Counted from the first letter of the stretch, positions 39,569 through 49,483 are shown. The stretch: DNA of 64,000 nucleotides from Thiosocius sp963808165 (GCA_963808165.1 CAWEET010000007.1:230198-294197), one strand, 5' to 3'. Made by a program: numbers and translations. Notes: a model not told the origin generated them from the sequence alone.

Positions 39569-41205
39569 TACCGGTCCGCGAGAGTCTGCGTATCGCCCAC
39601 ATCGCTTGGGTGTTGATGCGTCATGGTCTGGACGAGATCGTGCTGGCCGCGCACCTGTTCCGGCCGATCAGATTCTTCCGGTTCCTGTCCCCGTTCTACT
39701 GGGGTAAGAAGCCGCCGCGTGCGGTGCGGATTCGCCTCGCGCTCGAGGAACTGGGCCCGATCTATGTGAAGTTCGGGCAGATCCTGTCGACCCGGCGTGA
39801 TTTACTGCCGGACGACATCGCCGTCGAACTGGCGAGACTGCAGGACCAGGTTCCGCCATTCCCCGGCGAACGGGCCAGGTCGATCGTCGAGAAGGCACTG
39901 GGGCTGCCGGTCGAGCAATTGTTCGCCGAGTTCGATAGCACGCCGCTGGCCTCGGCCTCGATCGCCCAGGTGCATGCAGCGACCATGCACGACGGGCGCA
40001 AGGTGGTCGTCAAGGTCGTGCGACCCGGCATCGAACGAACCATCCAGCGCGACATCGATCTGCTGTTCACCATCGCACGTTTGGCGCGCAAGTATTCCCG
40101 GGAGGCACGTCGACTGCGCCCGGTCGAGGTCGTCGAGGAATACGACAAAACCATCCACGACGAACTCGACCTGCTGCGCGAAGCAGCAAACTGCGCCCAG
40201 CTGCGGCGTAACTTCAGCGATGGCAGGCTACTGTACGTGCCGGAGGTGTTCTGGGACTACACGCGCGCGAATGTCATGGTGCAGGAGCGCATCTACGGTA
40301 TTCCGGTCGACCAGGTCGACGAACTGCTGGCCGCCGGCGTCGATATGAAAATGCTCGGCGAGCGCGGCGTGGAGATCTTCTTCACGCAGGTGTTTCGCGA
40401 CAATTTTTTTCACGCCGATATGCATCCGGGCAATATCTTCGTGCGCCCGGATGGCACCTACATCGGCGTCGATTTCGGCATCATGGGCACCCTGACCAAA
40501 GCCGATCAGCGCTATCTGGCAGAAAACCTGTTGGCGTTTTTTCATCGGGACTACCGCAAGGTCGCCGAGTTGCATGTCGAATCCGGGTGGGTTCCACGCG
40601 ACACGCGGATCGAGGATTTCGAGGCCGCGATCCGCACAGTCTCCGAGCCGATCTGGGAAAAACCGATCAGCGAGATCTCGTTCGGCCATTTCCTGTTGCG
40701 CCTGTTTCAGGTCGCACGCCGGTTCAATATGGAGATACAACCGCAGCTCGTGCTGCTGCAGAAGACCCTGTTGAACATCGAGGGACTGGGGCGAATGCTT
40801 TATCCTCAGCTCGATCTCTGGAGCACGGCCAAACCGTTCATGGAGCGCTGGATGTCACAGCAGGTCGGGCCAGAGGCCTTTCTGCGGCGACTCAAGGAAA
40901 CCCTGCCGCAGCTTTCCGAGGACCTGCCCGAGGTACCGCTGCTGGCCCACCGCGTGCTGCGCAGGGCGGTCGATGGGGAACTCAAGATCCAGTGGCAGTC
41001 AGACCAATTGGAACAGATCCACGAAGAGATCCGTAGCGGCAACAAGCGCACCCAGACCAGCCTGGCCGGCGGCACGCTGATGCTTGCCGGTGTGCTGAGC
41101 GCGGGACTGCTGGATGCGTCCATCGGGTTCAACCCCCTGTGGTTCGCTGCCGGACTGAGCGGTATCGGACTGTTGCTGCTCGCCTGGGCGGTCGTCAGGC
41201 ACTAG
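39565..41205 (+). CDS. ubiB: Ubiquinone biosynthesis protein UbiB (atypical kinase, ABC1/ADCK family)
   Basis: A 546-residue member of the atypical kinase family that supports ubiquinone synthesis through ATPase activity. The KxGQ motif is in YVKFGQILSTRRDLLP. An Ala-rich nucleotide loop is SIAQVHAATM, the catalytic core is FFHADMHPGNIFVRPDGTYIGVDFG, and two TM helices close the protein (about 497-545). The GTG start at 39565 overlaps the ubiJ stop and starts with IPVRESLRIAHIAWVL. Confidence 0.95.
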   Translation: MIPVRESLRIAHIAWVLMRHGLDEIVLAAHLFRPIRFFRFLSPFYWGKKPPRAVRIRLALEELGPIYVKFGQILSTRRDLLPDDIAVELARLQDQVPPFPGERARSIVEKALGLPVEQLFAEFDSTPLASASIAQVHAATMHDGRKVVVKVVRPGIERTIQRDIDLLFTIARLARKYSREARRLRPVEVVEEYDKTIHDELDLLREAANCAQLRRNFSDGRLLYVPEVFWDYTRANVMVQERIYGIPVDQVDELLAAGVDMKMLGERGVEIFFTQVFRDNFFHADMHPGNIFVRPDGTYIGVDFGIMGTLTKADQRYLAENLLAFFHRDYRKVAELHVESGWVPRDTRIEDFEAAIRTVSEPIWEKPISEISFGHFLLRLFQVARRFNMEIQPQLVLLQKTLLNIEGLGRMLYPQLDLWSTAKPFMERWMSQQVGPEAFLRRLKETLPQLSEDLPEVPLLAHRVLRRAVDGELKIQWQSDQLEQIHEEIRSGNKRTQTSLAGGTLMLAGVLSAGLLDASIGFNPLWFAAGLSGIGLLLLAWAVVRH

Positions 41206-41228
41206 ACAAAAGCTAAGAGGATTTCGTG

Positions 41229-41768
41229 ATGGGCAATTCATTGCAGGATCAACTGCTCAAGGCCGGTCTGATCGACCAGGAGAAGATCGACCAGGCCCGC
41301 AAGGACAAACAAAGGAAGCATCGCCAGCAGAAGCCGAAGAAGAAGGCCGCACGGGTCGAGAAACCAAAGCCGACACCGGAACAGTTGGAAAAGGCCGCGC
41401 GTGACCGCGAACTCGAGCAACAGCGCAATGAAGTACGCCGGCAGCGGGAGGTCGCCGTCCAGGTCAGACAGCTGGTGCGACAGCATCGACACCCACGCAG
41501 CGAAAGTGAAGACGACAAGCCGTTCCATTTCGAAAACAAAGGCAAGATCAAACGGATATACGTGTCGACACAAACCCACAAGCGCATCGCATCGGGCCAA
41601 TTGGTGATCGTGAACGACAATGGCGTGTTCGAGCTGGTGCCGCCGACGATTGCCGAAAAGATCCGCCAGCGCAATCCCAGCCTGGTGATCGATCTGCCCG
41701 AGGAAAAGGCGCCAGCCGAAGACGACCCCTATGCGCAGTACCAGGTCCCGGACGACCTGATGTGGTAA
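41229..41768 (+). CDS. DUF2058 (YaiL-like) nucleoprotein-type protein
   Basis: A 179-residue, strongly charged protein. It starts MGNSLQDQLLKAGLIDQEKIDQARKDK, has a basic coiled coil (residues about 20-80), and a C-terminal domain with HFENKGKIKRIYVS and LVIVNDNGVFELVPPTIAEKIRQRNP. The pattern matches DUF2058/YaiL, proposed as nucleic-acid-associated in E. coli, but its function is unknown. ATG 41229 is favoured over GTG 41226 because the AGAGG site fits better. It ends 83 bases before the convergent spoVR. Confidence 0.87.
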   Translation: MGNSLQDQLLKAGLIDQEKIDQARKDKQRKHRQQKPKKKAARVEKPKPTPEQLEKAARDRELEQQRNEVRRQREVAVQVRQLVRQHRHPRSESEDDKPFHFENKGKIKRIYVSTQTHKRIASGQLVIVNDNGVFELVPPTIAEKIRQRNPSLVIDLPEEKAPAEDDPYAQYQVPDDLMW

Positions 41769-41851
41769 CCGGTGGACCTACTCCCGCCCCGGCAGACAGT
41801 TCTCACAATGACGCCGGCCGACCCAAGCCCTGAAAACGCTGACCAACCAGA

Positions 41852-43366
41852 CTACACCGGGCATTCGGCCACGAATTCGGTCTGCTCAGACTCATCCGCG
41901 CTCTCTATCCTCACGTCGTAACCCCACAGACGGGCGATGTGGCGCAACATTTCTGAGGTGCTGTCGCCGAGCGGCCGGCCGCTGTGCGCAAAATGCCGTA
42001 GCGTGAGAGAGCGATCGCCGTAGACATCTACGTTCCAAACCTGGATGTTCGGCTCACGCTGACCGAGATTGTATTGCTCGGCCAGCACCTGGCGGACCTT
42101 TCGATAGCCATTTTCATCGTGAATGGCGGCAATCTCCAGCGTGTCCTCGGTGTCGTCGTCCAGCACGGTGAACAGCTTCATCTCCCGGATCAACCCGGGG
42201 GAGAGATATTGGGCGATGAAGCTCTCGTCCTTGAAATTGCGCATCGCGAAATCCAGCGTCTTAACCCAGTCCGAGCCGGCGATCTCAGGGAACCAGTGCC
42301 GGTCCTCGGCGGTTGGATCTTCGCAGATACGCCGGATGTCACGGAACATCGCGAAGCCGAGTGCATAGGGATTGATGCCGCCGTAGGCGCGGCTGTAGAA
42401 GGGCGGCTGATACACCACATTGGTGTGCGACTGAAGGAACTCCATCATGAAGCCGTCGGTGAGCTTGCCCTCTTCATAAAGGTGGTTGAGCAAGGTGTAG
42501 TGCCAGAAGGTTGCCCAGCCCTCGTTCATTACCTGGGTCTGCCGCTGGGGATAGAAATACTGAGCGATCTTCCTGACGATACGCACGATCTCACGCTGCC
42601 AGGACTCCAGGCGCGGCGCGTTCTTCTCGATGAAGTACAGCAGGTTTTCCTGCGGCTCGGCGGGGAAACGGCGCTCGACCGCTGACTCTTCCACCGCCTC
42701 CCGGGGCGGCAGTGTGCGCCACAGGTCGTTGACCTGGGACTGCAGATAATCCGCCCGCTCGCGCTGACGTGACTTCTCCTTTGCCATCGAGAGCTTGGCC
42801 GGTCGGACATAGCGGTCGACACCATGATTCATCAAGGCATGGCAGGAGTCGAGCACCTCCTCGACAGCCTCCTCGCCGTAGCGTTCCTCGCACTCGGCAA
42901 CGTAGTTTCGGGCGAACACCAGATAATCGAGGATGCCCTCGGCATCGGTCCAGGTGCGGAACAGGTAGTTGCCCTTGAAGAACGAGTTGTGACCGTAACT
43001 GGCATGCGCTATCACCAGTGCCTGCATGGTCATAGTGTTCTCTTCCATGAGATAGGCGATGCAGGGACTCGAGTTGATGACGATCTCGTAGGCCAGGCCC
43101 ATCTGGCCACGCTTGTAGCCCTTCTGCGTGGCCACGAACTGTTTGCCGAACGACCAGTGATGGTAGCCCACCGGCATGCCCACCGAAGAGTAAGCGTCGA
43201 TCATCTGCTCGGAGGTGATCACCTCGATCTGATTGGGGTAGGTATCCAGGCCATAGTGAGCCGCAACCCGTCCGATCTCCCGGTCGTAGAGATGCAACAG
43301 GTCGAAGTTCCACTCGGAGCCCTGAGACAGGTGCTGGCGCGACTCCGCGGTGTGATCATCGCTCAT
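41852..43366 (-). CDS. spoVR: SpoVR family protein
   Basis: A 504-residue soluble protein of the SpoVR/YcgB family. It has SEWNFDLLHLYDREIGRVAAHYGLDTYPNQIEVI at the N-terminus and YEIVINSSPCIAYLMEENTM, then TQVMNEGWATFWHY, and ends with PLGDSTSEMLRHIARLWGYDV. Its biochemical role is unknown; it is the third gene of a conserved stress-related set with PrkA and the YeaH-like protein. The start overlaps the end of the yeaH-like gene by 4 bases. Confidence 0.93.
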   Translation of the reverse strand: MSDDHTAESRQHLSQGSEWNFDLLHLYDREIGRVAAHYGLDTYPNQIEVITSEQMIDAYSSVGMPVGYHHWSFGKQFVATQKGYKRGQMGLAYEIVINSSPCIAYLMEENTMTMQALVIAHASYGHNSFFKGNYLFRTWTDAEGILDYLVFARNYVAECEERYGEEAVEEVLDSCHALMNHGVDRYVRPAKLSMAKEKSRQRERADYLQSQVNDLWRTLPPREAVEESAVERRFPAEPQENLLYFIEKNAPRLESWQREIVRIVRKIAQYFYPQRQTQVMNEGWATFWHYTLLNHLYEEGKLTDGFMMEFLQSHTNVVYQPPFYSRAYGGINPYALGFAMFRDIRRICEDPTAEDRHWFPEIAGSDWVKTLDFAMRNFKDESFIAQYLSPGLIREMKLFTVLDDDTEDTLEIAAIHDENGYRKVRQVLAEQYNLGQREPNIQVWNVDVYGDRSLTLRHFAHSGRPLGDSTSEMLRHIARLWGYDVRIESADESEQTEFVAECPV

Positions 43367-44628
43367 GCCGTTTCCTTCTTCCTGAACAGTTTGCGGAACA
43401 CCGGGTAGATGTCCTCCATATCGAGGATGCGCTGCATCGCGAAATGCCGGTTTACCGACTTGACGTACTCATACTCGTGCCACAGGCGCTGGGGATTCTC
43501 GGCCTTGATCTCCACATAGGCGTAGTACTGCACAAGGGGCAGGATGGAGTTGACCAGCAAATCCCGACAGCGCGGCGAGTCGTCCTCCCAGTTGTCACCA
43601 TCGGAGGCCTGGGCAGCATAGATGTTCCACAGCGCCGAGGGATAGCGCTCGCACACGATCTCGTGCATCAGCGCCAGTGCACTCGAAACCACGGTGCCAC
43701 CGGTCTCGCGCGAGGTGAAGAAGTCCTCCTCATCGACCTCCTTGGCCACGGTATGGTGACGAATGAAAACCAGATCGATGCGCTCGTAGCTGCGGGTCAG
43801 GAACAGATAGAGCAACATGAAGAATCGCTTCGCGATATTCTTGCGTTCTTCATCCATGGAACCGGAAACGTCCATCAGGCAGAACATCACTGCCTGGCTG
43901 GTCGGTTGAGGCTGATCGACCCGGTTCGCATAGCGCAGATCCCAGGTGTCGAGAAAGGGCACGGCCGCGACGCGCGCCTTGAGCTTCTCGATCTCCTCAC
44001 GCAACTGCTCGGCCTCGGTCCCGTCTCCAAGCCCCCTGGATTCCAGTTCGGCAAGCTGCTCCTCGACCTGCCGCAGGGAATCACGAGGCCCGGCGGTCAT
44101 CGCGAGGCGCCGGCCGATAGCCTGTTTCATCGAACGCACTACGTGCAGATTGGCCGGGTTTCCCTGATTGGCGAAACCGGCCCGCACGCGCTTGACTTCG
44201 GGTGTCGTTGCCAACTGCTTCTTGACCAGTTCCGGCAGGGCCAGATCCTCGAAGAAGTAGTTCATGAACTCTTCCCTGCTGAGTTCGAAAACGAACTCAT
44301 CCATGCCCTCGCCGTCCGGCGAGGCACTGCCCTGGCCCTGGCCGCCACCCTGCGGTGGCCGCTCGACACGATCGCCGCTGACGAACTCCTTGTTGCCGGG
44401 GTGGACGATACTGCGTCGCCCGCCCGGCCCGTGGTGAAAGATCGGCTCGTTCAGATCCTTCGATGGGATGGAGATCTTTTCTCCCCGCTCGAGGTCGGCA
44501 ACGCCACGTTCGGACACCGCATCGGCCACCGCGCGCCGAATCTGACCCTTGAAACGCCGCAGGAAGCGCTGCCGGTTGACGGCGCTGCGGTTCTTTCCCG
44601 AAAGACGACGGTCGACAAACTGGCTCAT
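43363..44628 (-). CDS. yeaH: YeaH/YhbH family protein (DUF444)
   Basis: A 421-residue protein of the DUF444 family. It begins MSQFVDRRLSGKNRSAVNRQRFLRRFKGQ. The C-terminal part is a von Willebrand A-like domain with a MIDAS-like motif AVMFCLMDVSGSMDEERKN and a Thr in TGGTVVSSAL. E. coli yeaH is cotranscribed with the PrkA-like yeaG under nitrogen or stress control. The start at 44628 gives the conserved N-terminus; the longer frame to 44691 is not conserved. 78 bases separate it from prkA. Confidence 0.93.
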   Translation of the reverse strand: MSQFVDRRLSGKNRSAVNRQRFLRRFKGQIRRAVADAVSERGVADLERGEKISIPSKDLNEPIFHHGPGGRRSIVHPGNKEFVSGDRVERPPQGGGQGQGSASPDGEGMDEFVFELSREEFMNYFFEDLALPELVKKQLATTPEVKRVRAGFANQGNPANLHVVRSMKQAIGRRLAMTAGPRDSLRQVEEQLAELESRGLGDGTEAEQLREEIEKLKARVAAVPFLDTWDLRYANRVDQPQPTSQAVMFCLMDVSGSMDEERKNIAKRFFMLLYLFLTRSYERIDLVFIRHHTVAKEVDEEDFFTSRETGGTVVSSALALMHEIVCERYPSALWNIYAAQASDGDNWEDDSPRCRDLLVNSILPLVQYYAYVEIKAENPQRLWHEYEYVKSVNRHFAMQRILDMEDIYPVFRKLFRKKETA

Positions 44629-44706
44629 GACGTTATCCGACCTTCCCAGGGGTGTGAAGCCTCCAAAAAAAGGCGTTGCCTGCAGTGCCACTGGCCATGC
44701 GCAGGC

Positions 44707-46626
44707 TCAGGACGCCTTCCTCGCCCGCAGGTACCACTCGGCCAGCAGGCGCACCTGTTTTTCCGTATAGCCCTTGGCGACCATGCGATCGACGAACTCC
44801 TGGTGCTTCTTCTGTTCCTCGCTCGAGGCCTTGGCGTTGAAAGAGATCACCGGCAGGAGATCCTCGGTGCTCGAGAACATGCGCTTTTCGATCACCGTCC
44901 GGAGTTTTTCGTAGCTGGTCCAGGCCGGATTCCTGCCCTGGTTCTGGGCGCGCGCGCGCAGCACGAAGTTGACCACCTCATGACGGAAATCCTTCGGATT
45001 GGCGATGCCAGCCGGTTTCTCGATCTTCTCCAGTTCCGCATTGAGTTGCGCGCGATCGAGCACCTCGCCGGTATCCGGGTCGCGGAATTCCTGATCCTGG
45101 ATCCACATATCGGCATAAGTGACATAGCGATCGAAGATGTTCTGGCCATACTCGGAGTACGACTCGAGGTAGGCGGTCTGCAGTTCCTTCTCGATGTACT
45201 CGGCATAGCGCGGCGCCAGGTATTCCTTCAGAAACGCCACATAGCGCTGCTCCACCTCTGGCGGAAACTGCTCCTGTTCGATCTGCTGCTCCAGTATATA
45301 GAGCAGATGCACCGGGTTGGCCGCCACCTCAGCGTGATCGAAGTTGAAAACGCGGGACAAGATCTTGAACGCGAAGCGCGTGGAGATGCCGGTCATGCCC
45401 TCGTCAACACCGGCAAAGTCCCGGTATTCCTGGTAGGACTTGGCCTTGGGGTCGGTGTCCTTCAAGTTCTCACCGTCGTAGATGCGCATCTTGGAGAACA
45501 CCGAGGAATTCTCCGGGTCCTTGATGCGCGTCAGTACGGAAAATCTCGCCAGCATCTCCAGGGTGCCGGGCGCACAAGGGGCCTCTGACAGCGAACTGTT
45601 GCGCAGCAGTTTCTCGTAGATCTTGACCTCGTCGGAGACCCTCAGGCAGTAGGGCACCTTGACGATATTGATTCGGTCCAGGAAGGCCTCGTTGTTCTTG
45701 TTGTTGCGGAAGGTCTGCCACTCGCTTTCGTTGCTGTGGGCGAGCACAACCCCGTCGAACGGAATCGCGCCGAAGCCTTCGGTACCCTTGTAGTTACCTT
45801 CCTGGGTCGCGGTCAGCAGCGGGTGCAACACCTTGATCGGCGCCTTGAACATTTCGACGAATTCCATCAGGCCCTGGTTAGACAGACACAGGCCGCCGGA
45901 GTAGCTGTAGGCATCCGGGTCATCCTGCGAGAATTTCTCCAGCTTGCGGATATCCACCTTGCCGACCAGCGACGAGATATCCTGATTATTCTCGTCACCC
46001 GGCTCTGTCTTGGACACTCCGACCTGGCCCAACACCGACGGCCAACGCTTGATGACCCGGAACTGGGTGATGTCGCCGTTGTACTCGTGCAGGCGCTTCA
46101 CCGCCCAGGGGGATAGCGCCTTGTTAAGGTAACGGCGCGGGATACCGTACTCCTGGGTCAGGATGTCGCCGTCCTCATCGGCGGAGAACAGCGCCAGCGG
46201 CGAGTCGTTTACCGGCGAATCCTTGATGGCGAAGAACGGCGCAAGCTCCATCAGGTGCTTCAGTTTTTCCGCAAGCGACGACTTGCCGCCGCCGACCGGC
46301 CCGAGCAGGTAGAGAATCTGCTTTTGCTCTTCTAGCCCCTGAGCCGCGTGACGAAAGTAAGAGACGATCTGCTCGATCGTCTCTTCCATGCCATAGAAAT
46401 CCTTGAATGCCGGGTAGATCTTGATGACCTTGTTGGAAAAAATCCGGGACAGTCGCGAATCCGCCCTGGTGTCGACCATCTCAGGCTCGCCGATGGCCGC
46501 GAGCATTCGCTCGGCGGCCGTCGCGTAGGCCATGCGGTCTTCTTTGCAGATATCCAGGTACTCTTCCAGAGAGCACTCGTCCTCGACCCGACGATAGCGG
46601 TCGATGTAATTGTTGAAAAGACCCAT
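44707..46626 (-). CDS. prkA: PrkA-type serine protein kinase / AAA+ ATPase
   Basis: A 639-residue protein of the PrkA/YeaG family. It starts MGLFNNYIDRYRRVEDECSLEEYLDICKEDRMAYA. The AAA+ part holds the Walker A LLGPVGGGKSSLAEKLK. The C-terminal kinase-like region has PVHLLYILEQQIEQEQ, FDRYVTYADMWIQDQEFRDPDTGE, and ends KGYTEKQVRLLAEWYLRARKAS. GGGAGA lies upstream of the ATG at 46626; a longer frame to 46692 has no family similarity. It leads the operon prkA-yeaH-spoVR. Confidence 0.94.
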   Translation of the reverse strand: MGLFNNYIDRYRRVEDECSLEEYLDICKEDRMAYATAAERMLAAIGEPEMVDTRADSRLSRIFSNKVIKIYPAFKDFYGMEETIEQIVSYFRHAAQGLEEQKQILYLLGPVGGGKSSLAEKLKHLMELAPFFAIKDSPVNDSPLALFSADEDGDILTQEYGIPRRYLNKALSPWAVKRLHEYNGDITQFRVIKRWPSVLGQVGVSKTEPGDENNQDISSLVGKVDIRKLEKFSQDDPDAYSYSGGLCLSNQGLMEFVEMFKAPIKVLHPLLTATQEGNYKGTEGFGAIPFDGVVLAHSNESEWQTFRNNKNNEAFLDRINIVKVPYCLRVSDEVKIYEKLLRNSSLSEAPCAPGTLEMLARFSVLTRIKDPENSSVFSKMRIYDGENLKDTDPKAKSYQEYRDFAGVDEGMTGISTRFAFKILSRVFNFDHAEVAANPVHLLYILEQQIEQEQFPPEVEQRYVAFLKEYLAPRYAEYIEKELQTAYLESYSEYGQNIFDRYVTYADMWIQDQEFRDPDTGEVLDRAQLNAELEKIEKPAGIANPKDFRHEVVNFVLRARAQNQGRNPAWTSYEKLRTVIEKRMFSSTEDLLPVISFNAKASSEEQKKHQEFVDRMVAKGYTEKQVRLLAEWYLRARKAS

Positions 46627-46962
46627 ATTGCATCTCCCGTTGAACAGTGCGGCGAATACACCCCGGCTATATTCCTGCAATGTATGCGCCAACTAAGCAA
46701 AGGCACGTCGTTGAGATATAGGACCTTAGCGCGCTGATTTGGTGCCATCGCAAATGTGGGGCTCCGTTGCCGGCTTCGCGTCGACGCCGAAACCTGACTG
46801 TCCTGGTGCAGGATCGTGGCGCTGCAACAGATAGCGGGGGAAATTTGCCACCTTTTGGGGCAGGCGTGTGGCACCGTTCTGCGCCGAAGCCTCCCGGTCC
46901 AAAAAACCCTCCCTGCTCGATCGATCGGTGCTGGCAAAGGCCGCGTGAACACCCTTGACCTC
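46627..46962. other. Intergenic interval upstream of prkA
   Basis: These 336 bases carry no gene that I can support. A/T-rich blocks at 46670-46730 on the minus strand side may hold the prkA promoter. A partial -24/-12 (sigma54-like) candidate was considered and rejected. The repeat copy 2 begins at 46963. Confidence 0.45.
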
Positions 46963-47122
46963 AATGGCACTTGCTTAGGCTGGTTCCGGTCGTTTCTGGA
47001 GAAAACGTCGGCGGCATGGACGTCGCCGTCGAGCCTACAGGGACATATTCACGGCGTTTTGCTGAAGAAATCATCGGAATCACCAGCCAACTTGTCGCTT
47101 GCGCTCCCAAGTAAGTGCCATT
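46963..47122. repeat. Dispersed IS-derived repeat, copy 2
   Basis: A 160-base element with imperfect terminal inverted repeats: AATGGCACTTGCTTAGG at the left and, on the reverse strand of the right end, AATGGCACTTACTTGGG. The core matches 25350-25493 closely, including the hairpin CGGCGGC-ATGGAC-GTCGCCG. It has no coding capacity, so it is probably a non-autonomous, internally deleted derivative of an insertion sequence. Confidence 0.72.
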
Positions 47123-47510
47123 CCCCTTAACCTCAAGCTTAGACAGGCAAACTGGAACTTGTTGAACCGCGGGTGCAGGGAAGAGACGACCGCTGCGGTC
47201 ACACCCAATGGGTATCGCAGCGGCCGGCCGGGGTCATATCGGGTGCAGTTCCTTGGCCAGGTGTCAGGCGCCAGCCGATCGCAATCGGTGCTGACGGGAA
47301 GGCGGCATCGACATCAGGTCGGCAATCGGGCTTGTCGATTCTGCTTGCTGCTTGCCAGAAAATCTGCGGCCGTAGTAACCGCACCCAATGCCGATAGCGT
47401 GGCGATCAAGGCAACGCCTGACGTTTTACCGTCGTGTCCGCCAATCCCTCGACGGGACCCCCGCTTCGCATTGCGGCTGGGCAGGACAAAACATCATGTC
47501 CAACCCGGGA
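47123..47510. other. Intergenic interval without a supported gene
   Basis: These 388 bases lie between the repeat and the end of the malonate-operon thioesterase gene. I see no gene, RNA or terminator. Two similar fragments (CACACCCAATG at about 47201 and CGCACCCAATGCCGATAGC at about 47381) are too short to interpret. Confidence 0.45.
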
Positions 47511-47954
47511 TCAGGCCAGGCTGGCATGCATCAAGGCGTCGATCTCGGCGTCCGGCCCATCGCCAATCGCCACTCGGAGGGCCAAGCGAGACCGCCCCTG
47601 GCTGGCCAGATCTTCAACGAATTGGCGCACCTGAGCCGGGGTAAGCGCGGACCTGCACACGATGTCGCCGCGAATCGGGGCCCGGTAGCCTATGCAAGCC
47701 TTGGCGACGACCACATCGGCCTCCAGTCCGGCCTGCGCGGCAATATTCGCACATAGCGCCCAGGCGGTCAGTATGCCGAGCGCGTAGACACTACCCGCGA
47801 AACCGGTGCCATGGATGTTGCTATTGGGCTGTAGCGGGGCCTCCACGGTGATACGCCTGTCGTCGAGCGACACGATACGGTAGCCCATCGCGTTGCTCAG
47901 CGGGATGGTCTGGCTGATCTTGCGCTGCAGGTCTGCGGCGACCGTGGTGTTCAC
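47511..47954 (-). CDS. Hot-dog thioesterase, YiiD C-terminal type
   Basis: A 147-residue hot-dog-fold protein with the pattern PLQPNSNIHGTGFAGSVYALGILTAWAL, in which the loop before the long helix carries the usual NxNxHGT element. The YiiD-C family of putative thioesterases fits best. It would hydrolyse an acyl-CoA. It overlaps the end of matB by 4 bases and is the last gene of the malonate operon, so malonyl-CoA or a by-product acyl-CoA is the likely substrate, by inference. Confidence 0.78.
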   Translation of the reverse strand: MNTTVAADLQRKISQTIPLSNAMGYRIVSLDDRRITVEAPLQPNSNIHGTGFAGSVYALGILTAWALCANIAAQAGLEADVVVAKACIGYRAPIRGDIVCRSALTPAQVRQFVEDLASQGRSRLALRVAIGDGPDAEIDALMHASLA

Positions 47955-49468
47955 GCAAAGGTTTCCCGGTAAGTGTCCCGCAGCATATTCTTCTGCACCT
48001 TGCCCATCGTGTTGCGCGGCAGTTCATCGACGATGAATATGCGCTTTGGCTGCTTGAATCGCGCCAGGCGGCCGCGCAGCGCATCGACCAGCGAACCTTC
48101 CGTCAGCTGCCTGCTTCCATCCGCGACGACGACCGCGATCACGCCTTCGCCGAAGTCCGCATGCGGCACGCCGATCACCGCGGATTCCCTGACGCCTTCC
48201 AGCTCGTCGATCTGCGCCTCGATCTCCTTCGGGTACACATTGAATCCGCCGGAGATGATCAAGTCCTTCGCACGCCCGACGATGGTCACGCGCCCATCGT
48301 CGGACATGACGGCGATGTCGCCGGTGATGAACCAGCCATCCGGGCGGAACTCCCCAGCGGTCTTATCCGGCATCTGCCAGTAACCCCGAAATACGTTGGG
48401 CCCGGTGATCTCCAACACCCCAGTCTCGCCACGCGGCAGTTCATTTCCCTGTTCATTGGCCACACGGGCGCTGACCCCGGGCAGGGGGAATCCAACCGTG
48501 CCGGCGATCCGTTCGCCGTCGTAAGGGTTGGAGGTAATCATGCCGGCCTCGGTCATGCCATAACGCTCGAGAATCCGATGCCCGGTACGCACCTCGAACT
48601 CACGATGCGTCTCGGCCAGCAGGGGGGCGGACCCGGAAATGAACAGTCGCATGTTGGTGCAGCGGTCACGCGTGAAATCCGCGCGCTCGAGCAACCGAGT
48701 ATAGAAGGTCGGCACGCCCATCATCACGGTCGTCTCAGGCAGTTTGTCGATCACCGTGTGCACATCGAAGCGCGGCATGAATATCACCCGGGAACCACCC
48801 AGCAAGGCACAGTGCATCGCGACAAACAGCCCATGCACGTGAAATATCGGCAACGCGTGCAACAAAACGTCCGCTGACTGCCAATGCCAGTAGTCGAACA
48901 GCACCTGCGCATTGGAGGCGAGGTTCGCATGACTCAGCATCGCCCCCTTGGAACGCCCGGTGGTGCCGGACGTGTACAGGATCGCGGCCAGCTCATTGCC
49001 GCTCATATCGACGACCTGATCGCTCTCGGAGACCGAATCCAGTGCTTCCGGAACCTCGCCGTCCCCGGCACTGCCGAGACTCAGCAACTCGGGCACCCCG
49101 GCCGCGCGCGCGACATCGGCGAGTGCCTCTTTCCCGGCTGGCGTGCAGACGAACAGACGCGGAGCCGCATCCTGCAGGAAATAGCCGACCTCATTCGGTG
49201 TGTACGCGGTGTTCAGCGGGATATAGATGGCGCCGGCGCGCAGGCAGGCCAGGTACAGCAGCACCGCCTCGATCGACTTATCGACCTGGACCACGACGCG
49301 ATCGCCCTTGCTCACACCGCACCGCCGCAGCAGTCCCAGCATGCGGCCGCTGCGTTGCGCGACCTCGCCATAGCACAACTGGCGGCCATCGACGCCATCT
49401 AGAAACACGGTGGCGGGATCATTGGGAAAGCGCTCGAGGAACAGCGCGTAAAGATTCGCGTTACTCAT
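47951..49468 (-). CDS. matB: Malonyl-CoA synthetase (acyl-CoA synthetase family)
   Basis: A 505-residue adenylate-forming ligase that makes malonyl-CoA from malonate, ATP and CoA. The P-loop is AAILYTSGTTGRSKGAMLSH. The core motif region is HALPIFHVHGLFVAMHCALLGG. The block MPRFDVHTVIDKLPETTVMMGVPTFYTRLL recalls MatB. It ends with ERYGMTEAGM, GDIAVMSDDGRVTIVGRAKDLIISGGFNVYPKEIE and the catalytic Lys in LPRNTMGKVQKNMLR. The neighbouring malonyl-CoA decarboxylase and TRAP transporter support malonate as the substrate. Confidence 0.9.
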   Translation of the reverse strand: MSNANLYALFLERFPNDPATVFLDGVDGRQLCYGEVAQRSGRMLGLLRRCGVSKGDRVVVQVDKSIEAVLLYLACLRAGAIYIPLNTAYTPNEVGYFLQDAAPRLFVCTPAGKEALADVARAAGVPELLSLGSAGDGEVPEALDSVSESDQVVDMSGNELAAILYTSGTTGRSKGAMLSHANLASNAQVLFDYWHWQSADVLLHALPIFHVHGLFVAMHCALLGGSRVIFMPRFDVHTVIDKLPETTVMMGVPTFYTRLLERADFTRDRCTNMRLFISGSAPLLAETHREFEVRTGHRILERYGMTEAGMITSNPYDGERIAGTVGFPLPGVSARVANEQGNELPRGETGVLEITGPNVFRGYWQMPDKTAGEFRPDGWFITGDIAVMSDDGRVTIVGRAKDLIISGGFNVYPKEIEAQIDELEGVRESAVIGVPHADFGEGVIAVVVADGSRQLTEGSLVDALRGRLARFKQPKRIFIVDELPRNTMGKVQKNMLRDTYRETFA

Positions 49469-49483
49469 TGGCTGGCGAGTCCT

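Noticed and set aside
43444..45588. 714-codon open frame on the + strand opposite yeaH and prkA
   Set aside because: It lies antisense to two well-recognised conserved genes and has no domain or start context. Long antisense frames are common in GC-rich genes.
46733..46748. Possible sigma54 -24/-12 promoter upstream of prkA (TGGCAC...GC on the minus strand)
   Set aside because: The -24 element fits but the -12 element reads CAGC instead of TTGC, so the match is too weak.
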